Below, piece after piece: positions 1 through 11,700 of a stretch of DNA of 64,000 nucleotides. The notes under the pieces are model-generated. The model was given only the letters and a program-made list of their open reading frames with translations. It made no database searches and had not been told where the DNA came from. This DNA comes from Paralvinella palmiformis (Eukaryota > Annelida > Polychaeta > Terebellida > Alvinellidae), in assembly GCA_025642065.1 (NCBI GenBank), contig JAODUP010000012.1:3277501-3341500 (forward strand), read 5' to 3'. Made by a program: the position numbers and the translations under genes. Positions within the stretch are counted from its first letter, which is position 1. Each line of letters begins with the position of its first letter.

Positions 1-300
1 TCGAACTGTTTAATTACCGAGCCATAGTTATCATAACGTGCCCGTGTTGTGTTCGTATCCGGATGTCGATCTTCATCATAAAGCAGCCATAACCTACTTC
101 AGGCAATAGCTCGGCCATTGTGGTTTATCATTGAACTGGATGAATTTTTATTATTAAAAAACATATACCTGTTAGCTATTCTGATTTAATGTACATTAAA
201 TTGATTAATCTTAGAATAACATTCAGAAAATAAATAAAATTTGAAAATTCAAGCCCTTTTTTAGCTGAATGCCTACTGATATGACAAGAAAAATACTTAT

Positions 301-354
301 GTCCGGTCGTTGTTTATTGACTTCAGTTCGACTTTTAACACCTTAAAGCTTGAT

Positions 355-391
<37 letters not shown>

Positions 392-1250
392 CCATCTTAA
401 AGTCGCTTAATGTATCATCAATACTATGTAAATTCATGTTAGATTTCCTCATTAAAAGGAAACAACGCTATCTGGCATCCTTACTAATAATACAGGTGGC
501 CCCCGAGGTTATGTAGCATCTGTTGTACTTCTCATAATATATACCAATGCTCTACATTCTCGATTTGATCATTGTGTACTGATAAAATATGCCGATGACA
601 TAGTAATTGTTGGATCGATTACAAATAGTCATGAAACCAACTATAAAACACAGATTGGCTTCGTTTCTCAATGGTGTCAATCATATAATGTGTTATTGAA
701 TGTTGTTAAAACCAAAGAAACAATGTTTGATTTTAGACATTCTGGTGTAGCCCGTGAACATCTTATGAAAAACAATGGCCTTGTGGAAATATGTGAAATA
801 TGTGAAATATTTTGGTGTCACCAGTGACTACAGGCTAACATGGTGAAAGCATTGTACAACAGTTGTCTCAAAATGTAAACAAAGATTGTCCTTCCTCAGA
901 CTACTGAACTAATTTTGTGTAAATATTGAAATAACTTATATATTCTATACTTCAATAATAGAAAATGTAATTTGTAATTATATAACTCTCTGGTGGTCCA
1001 CTATTAGCTGTGCTGATATGGCAACTATCAAAAGGATTTGTAAACAAGCCATCAAGACCATTTAAACAGTTATATTGAGTGTTGCTGATATGTACCAGTA
1101 TTTTAAATTTGCCCTCAAGAAAGTTAAGTGTGTTGTTTCCATGGAAACTAATCCACGTCAGAAGTAATTCTCTCATATGAGATCAGGAACAAGGCTAAGA
1201 GCCTCACCATGTAAAACTCAAGAGAATACGAAATATTTGTTCATTTGTAT
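301..1250 (+). pseudogene. Decayed non-LTR retrotransposon reverse transcriptase remnant
   Basis: Reading across several frames on the + strand gives consecutive reverse-transcriptase motifs: an FIDFSSTFNTL block near 313, a YADDIVIVG catalytic block near 587-613, a LNVVKTKE block near 699, then a C-terminal part ending near 1177-1200 with RSGTRLRA-type residues. The order and spacing match the palm, thumb and C-terminal part of a LINE polymerase (L2/CR1-like group by motif style). Stops, frame changes and an (ATC)n run at about 356-391 break the frame, so it is a fossil and cannot encode an active protein. No ends or target-site duplication were found. Confidence 0.8.
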
Positions 1251-2268
1251 ACAAATATTGATCCATTCTTTGTTATTTTGTAATCATAATATACACCAAT
1301 TGTCATCAAACAGAGTTATAAGTGCTCCGAATGTCTGTATATTAGTTAAGGTATTCTCAATGAGTCAAAGAATTCCTATATTATTATGAGTCAAGAAAGA
1401 ATATGTCTATGCCTACACTCAATGGCATAGCCTTCTCACTGAAATAAATACAATAATAAACAGCTGCTCAGAGAAATGATATAATTCAATGTAGCAACTT
1501 CAAAAACACTAAATAGAATATTATTTTTAAGCTGCTTCAGTGTCTTAATATCTATTTTATCATCTTGAGATCTTTTGTGAAACAGCATAAACATAATTTG
1601 GAGCTGTACATATACATTTCCCTTATTAATGGTTTAATTATTACTAGATTAATACCGGATATAATACCTATTAATAAACGAGCACCTGATAACTAATATG
1701 ATAACAAACTAGCCTTAATGTATATGGCTATAAGTAATTAAGTAATTGTTTTAATAAACCTTAGTACTGGTCTCAGATGGGACATTTGGCCGAGTGACTA
1801 CTTCACAGTCAAATAAAAACAATCGGGTCGAAGTAGATTTACTGAAGAATGAAACACTCCCCAAATAGCTATGATTGTGGTTGTTGTCACCACCCTTGGT
1901 GATGCTGATTACAATCTTAGAAAGTGTTCATTTGTCAAACACTAACTCTATTTGTGATGCTGTTTATTAATTAAATAATGAATGCTACACATAAGTATAA
2001 GTAATATGGTTCAACTTAAGCTGAATCATAACGTTGCACAGTAAAATCGTAACGTTAATTTCAGTCATAATGTTCCCATTAAGTCAAACGAAATGTGAAT
2101 GGGAAAAGCAGTGATGACAGGCTGCAATAATATTGAAATCAACTTGGCTTTACACTACACTGTAGAATATGGCCTTGAAGAAAGTAAAGACCAAAGTCCT
2201 GGATTACAATGTCAAACTTTACATACTTTATTTTATAAGCCGTGGATTATGTAGTATGTAGTATGTAG

Positions 2269-2270
<2 letters not shown>
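1251..2270. other. AT-rich intergenic stretch, nothing recognised
   Basis: No open frame with coding character, no RNA gene and no clear repeat boundary is visible here on either strand. Confidence 0.5.
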
Positions 2271-2363
<93 letters not shown>

Positions 2364-2405
2364 ATATATATTTATACAATGTAATTATGTATCAAAATAT
2401 GTATA

Positions 2406-2484
<79 letters not shown>

Positions 2485-2531
2485 GTTAATATTTATAAAT
2501 AGTAAACTTGAATGTAAATTAATATATTTTA

Positions 2532-2626
<95 letters not shown>
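2271..2626. repeat. Compound (AT)n microsatellite, three long tracts
   Basis: Three tracts (about 2271-2360, 2407-2482, 2535-2625) are separated by short unique spacers. The last two tracts are each followed by the same ATAATGTTAATATTTATA segment (near 2480 and 2624), so part of the block was duplicated. Long TyrIle open frames on both strands are artefacts of the repeat. Confidence 0.95.
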
Positions 2627-2628
<2 letters not shown>

Positions 2629-3216
2629 GTTAATATTTATACCAATAGCCTGTACTTGGTGATCAAAATTAAACCAGCCCTGATATAAATTACTTCTGTC
2701 AGTCAAAATATTCCTTGGCGACGTTGTAGAAGATAGTAGAGCTATGCGAAATAAATAAAAAATGGATCAATAATGTGACAAATATAGACAGGAAAGTAAA
2801 CAGATAGTTTGTGTCAATAATTATGCACTAACACGGGTCGATATCTAATTACGTCTGTATCGTTATTACGAACGATAATAATATAAAAAGTCCTTTCATT
2901 ATCAGGGGATCCATAATTATTACTGGGTTAAAATGTTTACCTTAATTGTGTTTAATATACCCGGAAAAGAGATTAAGCCAGAAAGTGAAATTCTACAGAT
3001 GCTTATCCGGAACGATCTATCGGGATAAAGAATCTAAATAACTACAAATATGAAGAATAATAATCATTTATAAATACCTTTTATAGTTCCCAGCCATAAT
3101 GTCTTTTTTATAAATTGCTATTGACGTGTAGCATGTTAGTAGTGATAGTAATATTGGGGATCATATTATCATCTGCATCATTGTGAACAATCTAGTAAAT
3201 ATTTCCAGCTTGGAAA

Positions 3217-3434
3217 CCTGCATAGATGATGATGATGATGATTGGTGTTTTACGGCCACTTTTGTGCACATGGTAGGCTAAATGGGCCGAGCGACCTCCA
3301 AATGTAATGAGGCGAAGTCAAAGACGAAACAACCTTCAGATATGCCGACGCCTAGATTCGAACACGGGTGGTAGTGATCTGTGGTCCAACACGCTACCGC
3401 TAGACCACGGAGGCGCCCCTGCACAGATGATGAT
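3217..3434 (-). mobile_element. SINE family A copy, tRNA-derived, with target-site duplication
   Basis: Read on the - strand this starts with a tRNA-like head (A-box TGGTCTAGCGG-like, B-box GTTCGAATC-like) at about 3425-3340, followed by a conserved body and an ATC-repeat tail. It closely matches the copy at 30257-30436. The flanks 3217-3233 and 3418-3434 are a 17-bp direct repeat with one mismatch, as expected for LINE-driven retroposition. Confidence 0.85.
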
Positions 3435-4738
3435 TGCACATAGATATATCAAACTGATAAAAGTGTTATTTCCGCCTTTATATATGACGCTTACTAGCAA
3501 TCGATTGGCATTGATTTTTATCGTTTTTCGAAAGAATTATCAGTCAAGATAAAGATACGTACGATGGACGATAAGAAAAAATCTAGTATCATTTCAGCAG
3601 CCTTGTTTAAAAGAATTGTATTTTTTTTAGGTACGACTGGCGTGTAATATTAGAACTCACAAACTGATCCATATTCGAATATTTATATATCCTGTTCACT
3701 GACACGATATTTCGTGGCGGGGTGAAGTACTTCGGTACCATCGTGCATGACGTTGTCCATATTCCTGGTTCTCTTATGGATATGTTTATCATCAGCAATT
3801 CGTATATCTAGGTGAAGTCCAACATCCTCTCCCTGTATTCCCTATGCGCGCATCTCCGTGTTGGTCAGATGTATTACTGAACCAGTGATTCTTCCAAACT
3901 GTTGCTGAAATTTCTTGCGCATCATCAAATTTCATAGATATAGGTTTGAATATTTGAACATTCTGGTGGCTGGTGTTTGGACTTGAATTAATGAGATCCA
4001 CAATAACTGTTCAATTGATTTAGTAATACGGTTATAGATCGTTTAAATAGATAGTTTATCTACAAATTAGGTGGAAGCTAAAATCTCATTGTGCTGGCTA
4101 CATTAAGTTGATGTTATAATTATGTCAACAGTCGTTCTAAAGCCAGTCTAGTATATTTCATTTTCCTGTTTCTAATGTTCTACTGACATAACCATAGATA
4201 TGATGATATCGTGTTATTGTTTGAGTTGGAACAATCCCGATTTTTAAATATTGGATGGATATCAACTGTACACAAAGCAAACATAAGTTAGGATAATGTG
4301 TCCAACGGGTGACTGATTGGTCGTCTATTTTATTTCTTCATATGCCGACTAGTTGTTGTTGATCTGTAACCCGTTAACACAAGTGATAGATGAGTATCCG
4401 AGGGGTGTACGAATCGCATAGAGGAGTTGAGTGAATATCTCCCTCATCTCTCTAGGCTTTGACTGTTAATTAAACTTAATTGTCATTTACGAAATATTAC
4501 ATTCAATTTATTGTATGTAAATGAACAACAATAAATTAATTTCAATGAAAATATATTTAAATAAAAACAATTAATAATTAAACCACTTTATTTATTAATG
4601 GGAGGAAATTTATTAAGTGTTAATATTATTATAGTCTTCATGTAAAGGGGTCTGTCGATACGGTTGATATAGGTGGGATTTATTTGGTTATTCGAACCCA
4701 GAATGAAGCTAAGGTCAGCATCTGTGGTGTCGAAATGT

Positions 4739-4800
<62 letters not shown>

Positions 4801-5147
4801 TTCTTTTAAACCACAGAATATTGTTAAATGTAAACTGTGATATCAAAGTAGTTATCCTGTGTATGCACTAACTCAGTATTTATTGGACCACTCGCAAGTA
4901 TGCATAGTAATATTTATATATAGATTTATGGAGATATAGGTTTCAATGGATGTTTAGATGTTTATCTTCCGAGCCAGTGCCACTATATGTGTATCCTAAA
5001 ACACACATTGTCCATGCCAGACAGCAGATCTATTTCGATCTAGATTCCTTATTACACCAATCTAAGAAACTTGGTTAGCTTTGAGTAAATCATAGCATTT
5101 ACTCAGGGCTGAGGCAATATTTAGTTCTAGTCCAGTAATAATCCACC

Positions 5148-5178
<31 letters not shown>

Positions 5179-5460
5179 GGTGTGCTCTGGACCTTTTCAT
5201 TCAACCTCTTTCACCGTTCTTTTTTTACATTTATATAATAAACTGTACATATCATATGTTGGCTCAGTGGGTAGACAGTTTTGGCCACACTGACCCTTCA
5301 ATCTCCATTGGCAATATATTATGTTCTATCAATGCATTATATTGTGGCCTTATGTCCCACTGGGGACGAAGAGGATAAGTGAAGTGAGTGAATGCATTAT
5401 ATATATATTATATGCATGCATATGTAAATGTAAATATAAAATAAAATTCTGTTCAGTTCA

Positions 5461-5511
<51 letters not shown>

Positions 5512-5857
5512 GACCTTGCGATATTAATGCTCGCCGCTCGACCGAGACCAGTTTTTCAAGCCCCGGTCTAGTATCAGTGTCACACTACTCGATCTGCTAG
5601 TCTACCATCCATTTTAATGACAAAACAATAAACACAAGTACAGAGCTACAGGCTAATTCTAACAGCTAAACGAGAAATAACCAAGCTCACGATTTGTTTA
5701 TTAACTTGTGATATATCGAAGAACAAACACTTGCGATATCCCGTCAAATCTTGAACACATGACTTCCGGCTATGAATCAAATTAGCGTAACATGGCAACG
5801 TCACAATAAACGCTCGCAGCTTCCCAACTGACTAGTGTAATGAGTGTTCTGGAATTT
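3435..5857. other. Intergenic stretch with microsatellites only
   Basis: I see an (AT)n tract at 4742-4796, a (TTA)n run near 5149-5178 and another (AT)n at 5461-5507. Short open frames lack splice signals or recognisable motifs. No gene is supported. Confidence 0.5.
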
Positions 5858-6562
5858 ATCTGAATACTGTAGATCAGTTTAATTAGGCAAAAGTGAAATA
5901 ATGGCGAAAATGGCGAGTGACATAATATCGCCAATTTTTCCTGTCGCCAAAATATTATGTTGTACAGAACTTCATATGATGCTCTGAAAGGACTACTTTG
6001 ATAACAAACTGACCGTGTGTAATATTCTCATTTATTCAACAATCGGTTCACATTGCAATTTATGATAAAATAATCACTCGTTTACAAATCATTCATGCCT
6101 GACAGAAGCACTCATAATAGCGAACAATAGTCGAGTAGCGAAATAAAATGCACGAAACAACCAGTCTGCGTGTAGAGGTTTGAGTGTAGAGATCTTACGG
6201 CTGAGTCGAGTGTCTACAATTTTGCGATTGGATGGATGTCAAGGAATCACTGACTTGATCACTCACTGTAACAGGCGTTGATTTTGCGTGCGAGGTTCGT
6301 TATAATCTATATCAGATCTGCTTAGAATGGAATTACTCATTACATAAAGGTCAATGATCTGCTTCAGATTTGGTTATGGCTGATGAATAACGGTGTACTT
6401 TGAAATATGGGTTTTCCCCGAATGGCCCAGAAAAGAAAGGAAAAAAACCCAACTTTCCTGACAGTCCAAGTTCGCCATTATTTGCTGTCACCAATATGTT
6501 CAAAATGATGAAATCGTCCATTTTGACTGTCGCCAGATGAAGTTGATCTACAGTATGCAGAT
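5858..6562. mobile_element. Non-autonomous TIR element, about 705 bp
   Basis: The left end (5858-5879) and the reverse complement of the right end (6541-6562) share a roughly 22-bp terminal inverted repeat, TCTG(A/C)ATACTGTAGATCA. Just inside, both ends carry related ATGGCGA / TCGCCA stretches that extend the partial symmetry. There is no transposase-like open frame, so it is a MITE-type element of unassigned superfamily. Confidence 0.6.
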
Positions 6563-7282
6563 TAGCCTTTAAAGCGAAAACAAAGGTGTTAGGCGTTGTT
6601 GTCTTTGGTGGACAACATCATTTTCATATTTATCTAACGGGAATTACTTTTATTCTAATGGTTTATTACTTTGTCACTTTTATCTTGCATATAATACATA
6701 CATTGTTTGTGTTGGTAGAAACGTCGCAATAAGTTTTGTATTTCATGTGTGGATAATTAATTATGCAATAGTATATACACCCATGCTCAGTGAATGGATA
6801 CGGAGAGTTGTGACGTCACAAACAACTTATGAATGACAGTATTTCACTGGGGAAAGGTACGTCGGAATTTACTAAGATACAAAGATCATAGTATATAAGC
6901 TCATTGAATTCTGCCAGGAGACAAACTCCGCTTACGTACGAACGTGTACGCTCCGTTTTATTGAACCATTGTCAGTTACAATTATGATATTTAAAAGGTT
7001 TTTACAATTTTAAATCAATGTATTTCACACAAAGAAAACAATATGTTGAAGCTGTTGGATAAATTTGAAAAGTATATTGACAACCAAAGAATTGTTTTAA
7101 CGTGTATTGCAAACAGGCCCGCGTAATTAACTCGGTGATCAACTCATAATGTTTAATTTTCATGAAGGTCTGAAATATGTAACTTTTGCCCACACTCGGT
7201 TTAGTGTCAGCACTGCAGGTCTAAATTAAAAATAGTTTACTAGTCCTGCAGGTCCAGTAAGACTATAAGTTAGTTTCACACA

Positions 7283-7332
<50 letters not shown>

Positions 7333-7366
7333 AACAAGCACAAACAAATATTTCCACAATAACTAT

Positions 7367-7867
7367 TGTTGCGGCCAAAAAAGCTTCAATAATTTATTAC
7401 TTAGTTCATGGTAACTATTGTAGGAATTTTGGAAGTTGTTTACGTTGCCGGGTGTGTGGAATGTCGGTTTCCGGGTGGGTGGGGTTGGGAGAATCTGTGG
7501 AATGTTTGGTATGTTCGGTATGACATAATTAGTTGTTTGTCGCCGGGTGATTTCTGCCTAACTACGACCTGATTTCTTTCTCCTGGAGCAGAACATCGAA
7601 GTAGCCTTTGGGTTGCGTTTTCTTACAAGGAGCCTATTTGAATTTGTCAGACAGACTCAACTTATGCAGGACTCATGTCGGTTTGTGACGAGAACAGCTA
7701 GATTGCTGAGACAATTTGATGTACACCATGCGTGTAATGTAACTTTGTGTCAGAATAAAACTCTCGAAGATCTACTTACACGAGCTGTTGTGATTGAGTT
7801 CTGGTGATCTTTAATCCTGGACGGTGCACAAAGTATCAAACATGAGTAACCCTAATAACTGTTAACA
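7367..7867 (+). mobile_element. Possible solo-LTR-like segment
   Basis: This island is richer in G and C than its flanks. It starts TGTTGCGGCC, has a polyadenylation-like AATAAA near 7755 in its last quarter, and ends with TAACA-type sequence, resembling an LTR. The 64-codon open frame inside (7613-7807) has no recognisable domain. No target-site duplication or second LTR is visible, so this is weak. Confidence 0.25.
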
Positions 7868-8279
7868 GATATATATATTAATGTAATACTCTGTAAACTA
7901 TTTACAAGCAATGAAGAAAGGATTTGAAACAAATTATATATTATACAAAACTTGTAAACAATTTAATAATTGCTGGAACAAGTTCAATTTATAAGCCTCT
8001 TCCTTTAAAACAATCATATGAACTCCTAAGAATCTTTATCACATTTTCTAGTTTGAATGAGCTTAATTATGCCGCGCAGTTTGCAGTTATTAAAAGCAAT
8101 TAACAGCTTGATTGTTGCTGTTAATGTTGTTGTTGTTACGGTAATAAATTTCTTAAAAATAATTCATGAATCAATTACAATCTTTTGATCTAAGAACATT
8201 GCATTATAGTCATTAGATCACTGTATACGTTTGGCACCAATAAATATAGACAACGTATCATAGTGTATCTGGTCTTCCC

Positions 8280-8372
8280 CCCATCGTCAACACTCGGATG
8301 TAATACGTGTATTGTTGTTCACGTGTAAACAATCTTCATTAATTGATCTCTTCCGCCGAGGTACTCCGCAAT
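8280..8372 (+). promoter_or_regulatory. Presumed 5' leader / promoter-proximal region of the formin
   Basis: This segment lies directly upstream of the proposed ATG at 8373. It contains an E-box CACGTG near 8319 and an in-frame TAA at 8340-8342 that closes the frame before the ATG. The start context has A at -3 and G at +4, a strong Kozak match. No TATA box or transcription start can be fixed from sequence alone. Confidence 0.35.
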
Positions 8373-8398
8373 ATGGCTCACTCTATCAGTAAATACAG
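8373..8398 (+). CDS. INF2: Formin coding exon 1 (8 codons plus 2 nt)
   Basis: ATG with a strong Kozak context opens MAHSISKY, then CAG|GTAAAA donor at 8399. It ends in phase 2, exactly what exon 2 (acceptor ag at 13405-13406) needs for the reading [17 protein letters not shown]. An in-frame TAA at 8340 blocks any longer frame. It is too short to prove by homology; the alternative is a non-coding first exon and a start at 13411. Confidence 0.6.
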
Positions 8399-8759
8399 GT
8401 AAAACGTCGCCAGGAATGGCTGGAACGTTTCATTATATTTTGACGCTATAAAATACTCTTTATTCAGTGGCATCGGAATTCACCTTTCCTTCTCCCGATG
8501 AATCGTCCATGAGATATATTCACGTCGTAAAAGATTATCTATGCCCAGTTCGTTTCACCCACTATATGCCTATTATAGTAGTAGTAGTAGTAGCAGCAGT
8601 AGTAGTAGTAGTAGTTGTTGTTGTTCTGGCAATAGTACAACTACTAAAACTACTTGTAGTAGACTAGTAATCATAGTAGTAGTAATAGTAGTAGATACAG
8701 TGCTGGGACTGTGGACTCCCACAAACAGGCAGTCGTCTCTGTCCACACACACACACGCA

Positions 8760-8794
<35 letters not shown>

Positions 8795-11700
8795 GTGTGT
8801 GTGTGTGTTTGTTAAGCACATAAACAATTCTTACACCCCATGCACTACAAATTTATATAATTTTAATTGTTAACCCTTATAAATATTTATGGCCAATAGT
8901 TCTTATCTTAAAGATATTTTTGAGTCACCGGCAATCAAAACGTAACCTTAATATATAGACTTCAGCGTTCATTAAATGTCGAATTTTTAAATACCTATAG
9001 TGAGTCAGTTATATAGTGTTTTATTTAGCCTTCGTTATAGTTGAGGGTAAAATGAGTTGATCACAACGAAGTCATTTATTGAAGGATGATATACCTATAT
9101 TGTCTGTATTGGTGTAGCCTTATCTGTATATAATATGTTGGGCGAACCTTCGAAGGCGGTGTTACACTTATTTCAGCCTCATCATTATAGGCACAGTTCC
9201 TGACTGATCCTGAGTTACTGGTAACACGGATTTGAGCCCACTGGTTTAACCAGTTAAACCGAACGGCTAAAAACAAAACAGATGCATCCATAGCCATGCA
9301 GGCTGTGTATATACACTTCAAAGTTGTTCGTGTGCATCAACCGAAGCAACGACAACAAAACACCTAAACAATTATCACAGGCTATGGACCATCATCCCGC
9401 CAATTCTCACTTTCTTGAAAACGTTTCATCCAGCTGGAAGCCGAGAGGTAAATCGAAATACACCGCTCGACCAAAAACCTAGACAAAACCTTGGTAAGTC
9501 AACATAAACACCTGATTGTTGATTGTGATAAAATAGGTAAATTAGTGTTAACCTTAAGAATATTAATCAAGATGTATCTTTAAAATTAGACACAAAGATT
9601 CGCGCGCGCGTGTGTCTCTGTGTGCTATCAATTATAAAAAAATATGGAAATGCCATATATAGGTCATAGCGGTGTTTTCATTATCCAATCGAGTGCATAA
9701 CATATAAACATATAATTACAAAATTGGATCGGTCATAATACACATAGCCAATCACGTTTAATTGATAATAAAAATGTATCTTCTTCTGCGTTTGTCCTGA
9801 TTGTAACGAAAGCAGATAATTAGGATGAATGCGAAAATGTAACACTTTAAGCCTGGCTTGTTAACAGCCTTATACTTTTAGCCGACGGTGTAGATTGAGT
9901 GATGTACCACGTGGTGTAGGCCAGCCGACATATTATTGCGCTGTGTCGTCTGTTTTGCTGAAAGTTTGCCAACCCGCCAAATACAAAAATACATATCTGA
10001 TTGTTTGAATATTTAGACAAAGTGGCTATGGGATATGGACAATGAGATATGTTGCTGCATCTGCGGTGTGATTATCGAACAAAATTCGAATCTGGTTTGT
10101 TAATATCAGCGTTTATGAGTGCTCTATTTTCTGCTTGTCGATAGCCGGATAGGTAGACTAGATAGGAATACCAGTGTTTACCGTGTGTCAACATTAGCAC
10201 ATCTGGTCAGGTGTTTGTAACTGTTGTCTTGTCTCAGTACCCGGCCAAATGGTAGCTACATTTTCAAATGTAAGTAGATCTATACCGTCGGCGGTCTTCA
10301 TTCACCTCGGTGAATTTTCAGTCTCCGTTGATTTTAGTTTAAACAAATTATTCAGTGACAGGTAGAATTAACTAGATTCTAAAATAGATCGAATCGCCCG
10401 ATCATCATCATCATGGCTGATGTAAATACTCGAGTCTAGACGGAAGATCAGTTGATGACTCACCTGTCTGAGACAATTCGATGTCTCTTGACCGGTTTCC
10501 ATCAGTATAATCTGTTAGAATCTATAGCATAGGGATGATAGGGCCACTGAAGTACTCTGTAAGTGTTCGTGTAAATACCTTTCGCAGAACACTGAACAGG
10601 TGCATCATTCATTGTGATCATTAGCCTAATCTAGTAATGATTAGGAGCTTTTATTTTTAATTACTAGTTCAAGTTCAACTTGATTATTTTGTATTCCATT
10701 AGAAGGTTCTTAATAGGGTTTATATTTTATGCATTACATCATAATTCATATCACGGTGGCAGTCTACCAACATTTAATTTACATTTCTTACAAGTGCCTA
10801 CTAATTAATACTGATACCGTGCACTATTTCAGTATTTGCACATTGTTAATTTCATAAAACAGACTATTGAGTCTGGACCAATGTGTGTTTATACTCCATT
10901 TCCATTTCAACATCATTCTTTATACATTCTTGTTATTGGTTTATTTGTTAGAGTGTACCTGTAATTTGCATTAAAGATTGCAAAGATTATTTCCAATGCT
11001 GGTTCAGCGGTTAGATAGGTTTAGTTTTGCTGTGTAAAATGTTAAAACAACAACAGTGGCAAAACATACAGGTTAAGCATCCATATAATAGAATGTCGCA
11101 AAGCAGGCATACCATTTTCCTGTTGTTAACTAAAGGATCATTTCGATGAGATATCCTATACATGTTAAAGTGTCCCCATAGATATATTGGTATTTCTGGT
11201 TATAAATACCAGTAAGAAATAAGACGTAATTGTCTCCCTGTTTTCTAGACCTACGTCATTTATGGCACAGTAGCACCTAAAGCTGTGTCCTTGTTAGTGT
11301 TGATTTTTCTTTGAGATACCATGATTCCTGTATAAGGGAACAGTTAACTCTCAGATGACATTATAAAAGTAACCCAAAATCCCAATACAATAATCTTGAT
11401 CTTTACTTGGTATTATAGATGTAAGGAAATAATCCTGATTATTGGAGGATAGCCAATGGCTTCATTGGATGTTTAAAAAAAGTCATGTTCTGACCTCAGA
11501 TGGCACAAAGATTATATGGCCATCCCAATCAAGTCGGGTCAGAGATGCTCTGGCAGGCCATCCTCATTGCTTTACCTGTCTCCATGCTGTCCCCTAACTT
11601 ACTACCAACTGACTCTATCATCGTTTCATTTACATAAATCTGATGGCTCGATAGATTCTTTTTGTTACAACAATACAAGAGTACAAAACAATCATCTTCA

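Noticed and set aside
2387..2706. Overlapping TyrIle-repeat open frames on both strands
   Set aside because: Pure translation of (AT)n tracts; no coding signal.
7613..7807. 64-codon open frame
   Set aside because: No domain, no splice context, and it lies within an LTR-like segment.
9373..9449. Possible formin 5' exon starting [14 protein letters not shown] with CACAG acceptor and GAG|GTAAAT donor
   Set aside because: It ends in phase 1 and would hit a stop at once when joined to exon 2 at 13407; no linking exon seen.
10250..10268. ATG followed by AAT|GTAAGT as an alternative first coding exon of the formin
   Set aside because: Phase 0 end does not fit exon 2; could only be an untranslated exon.
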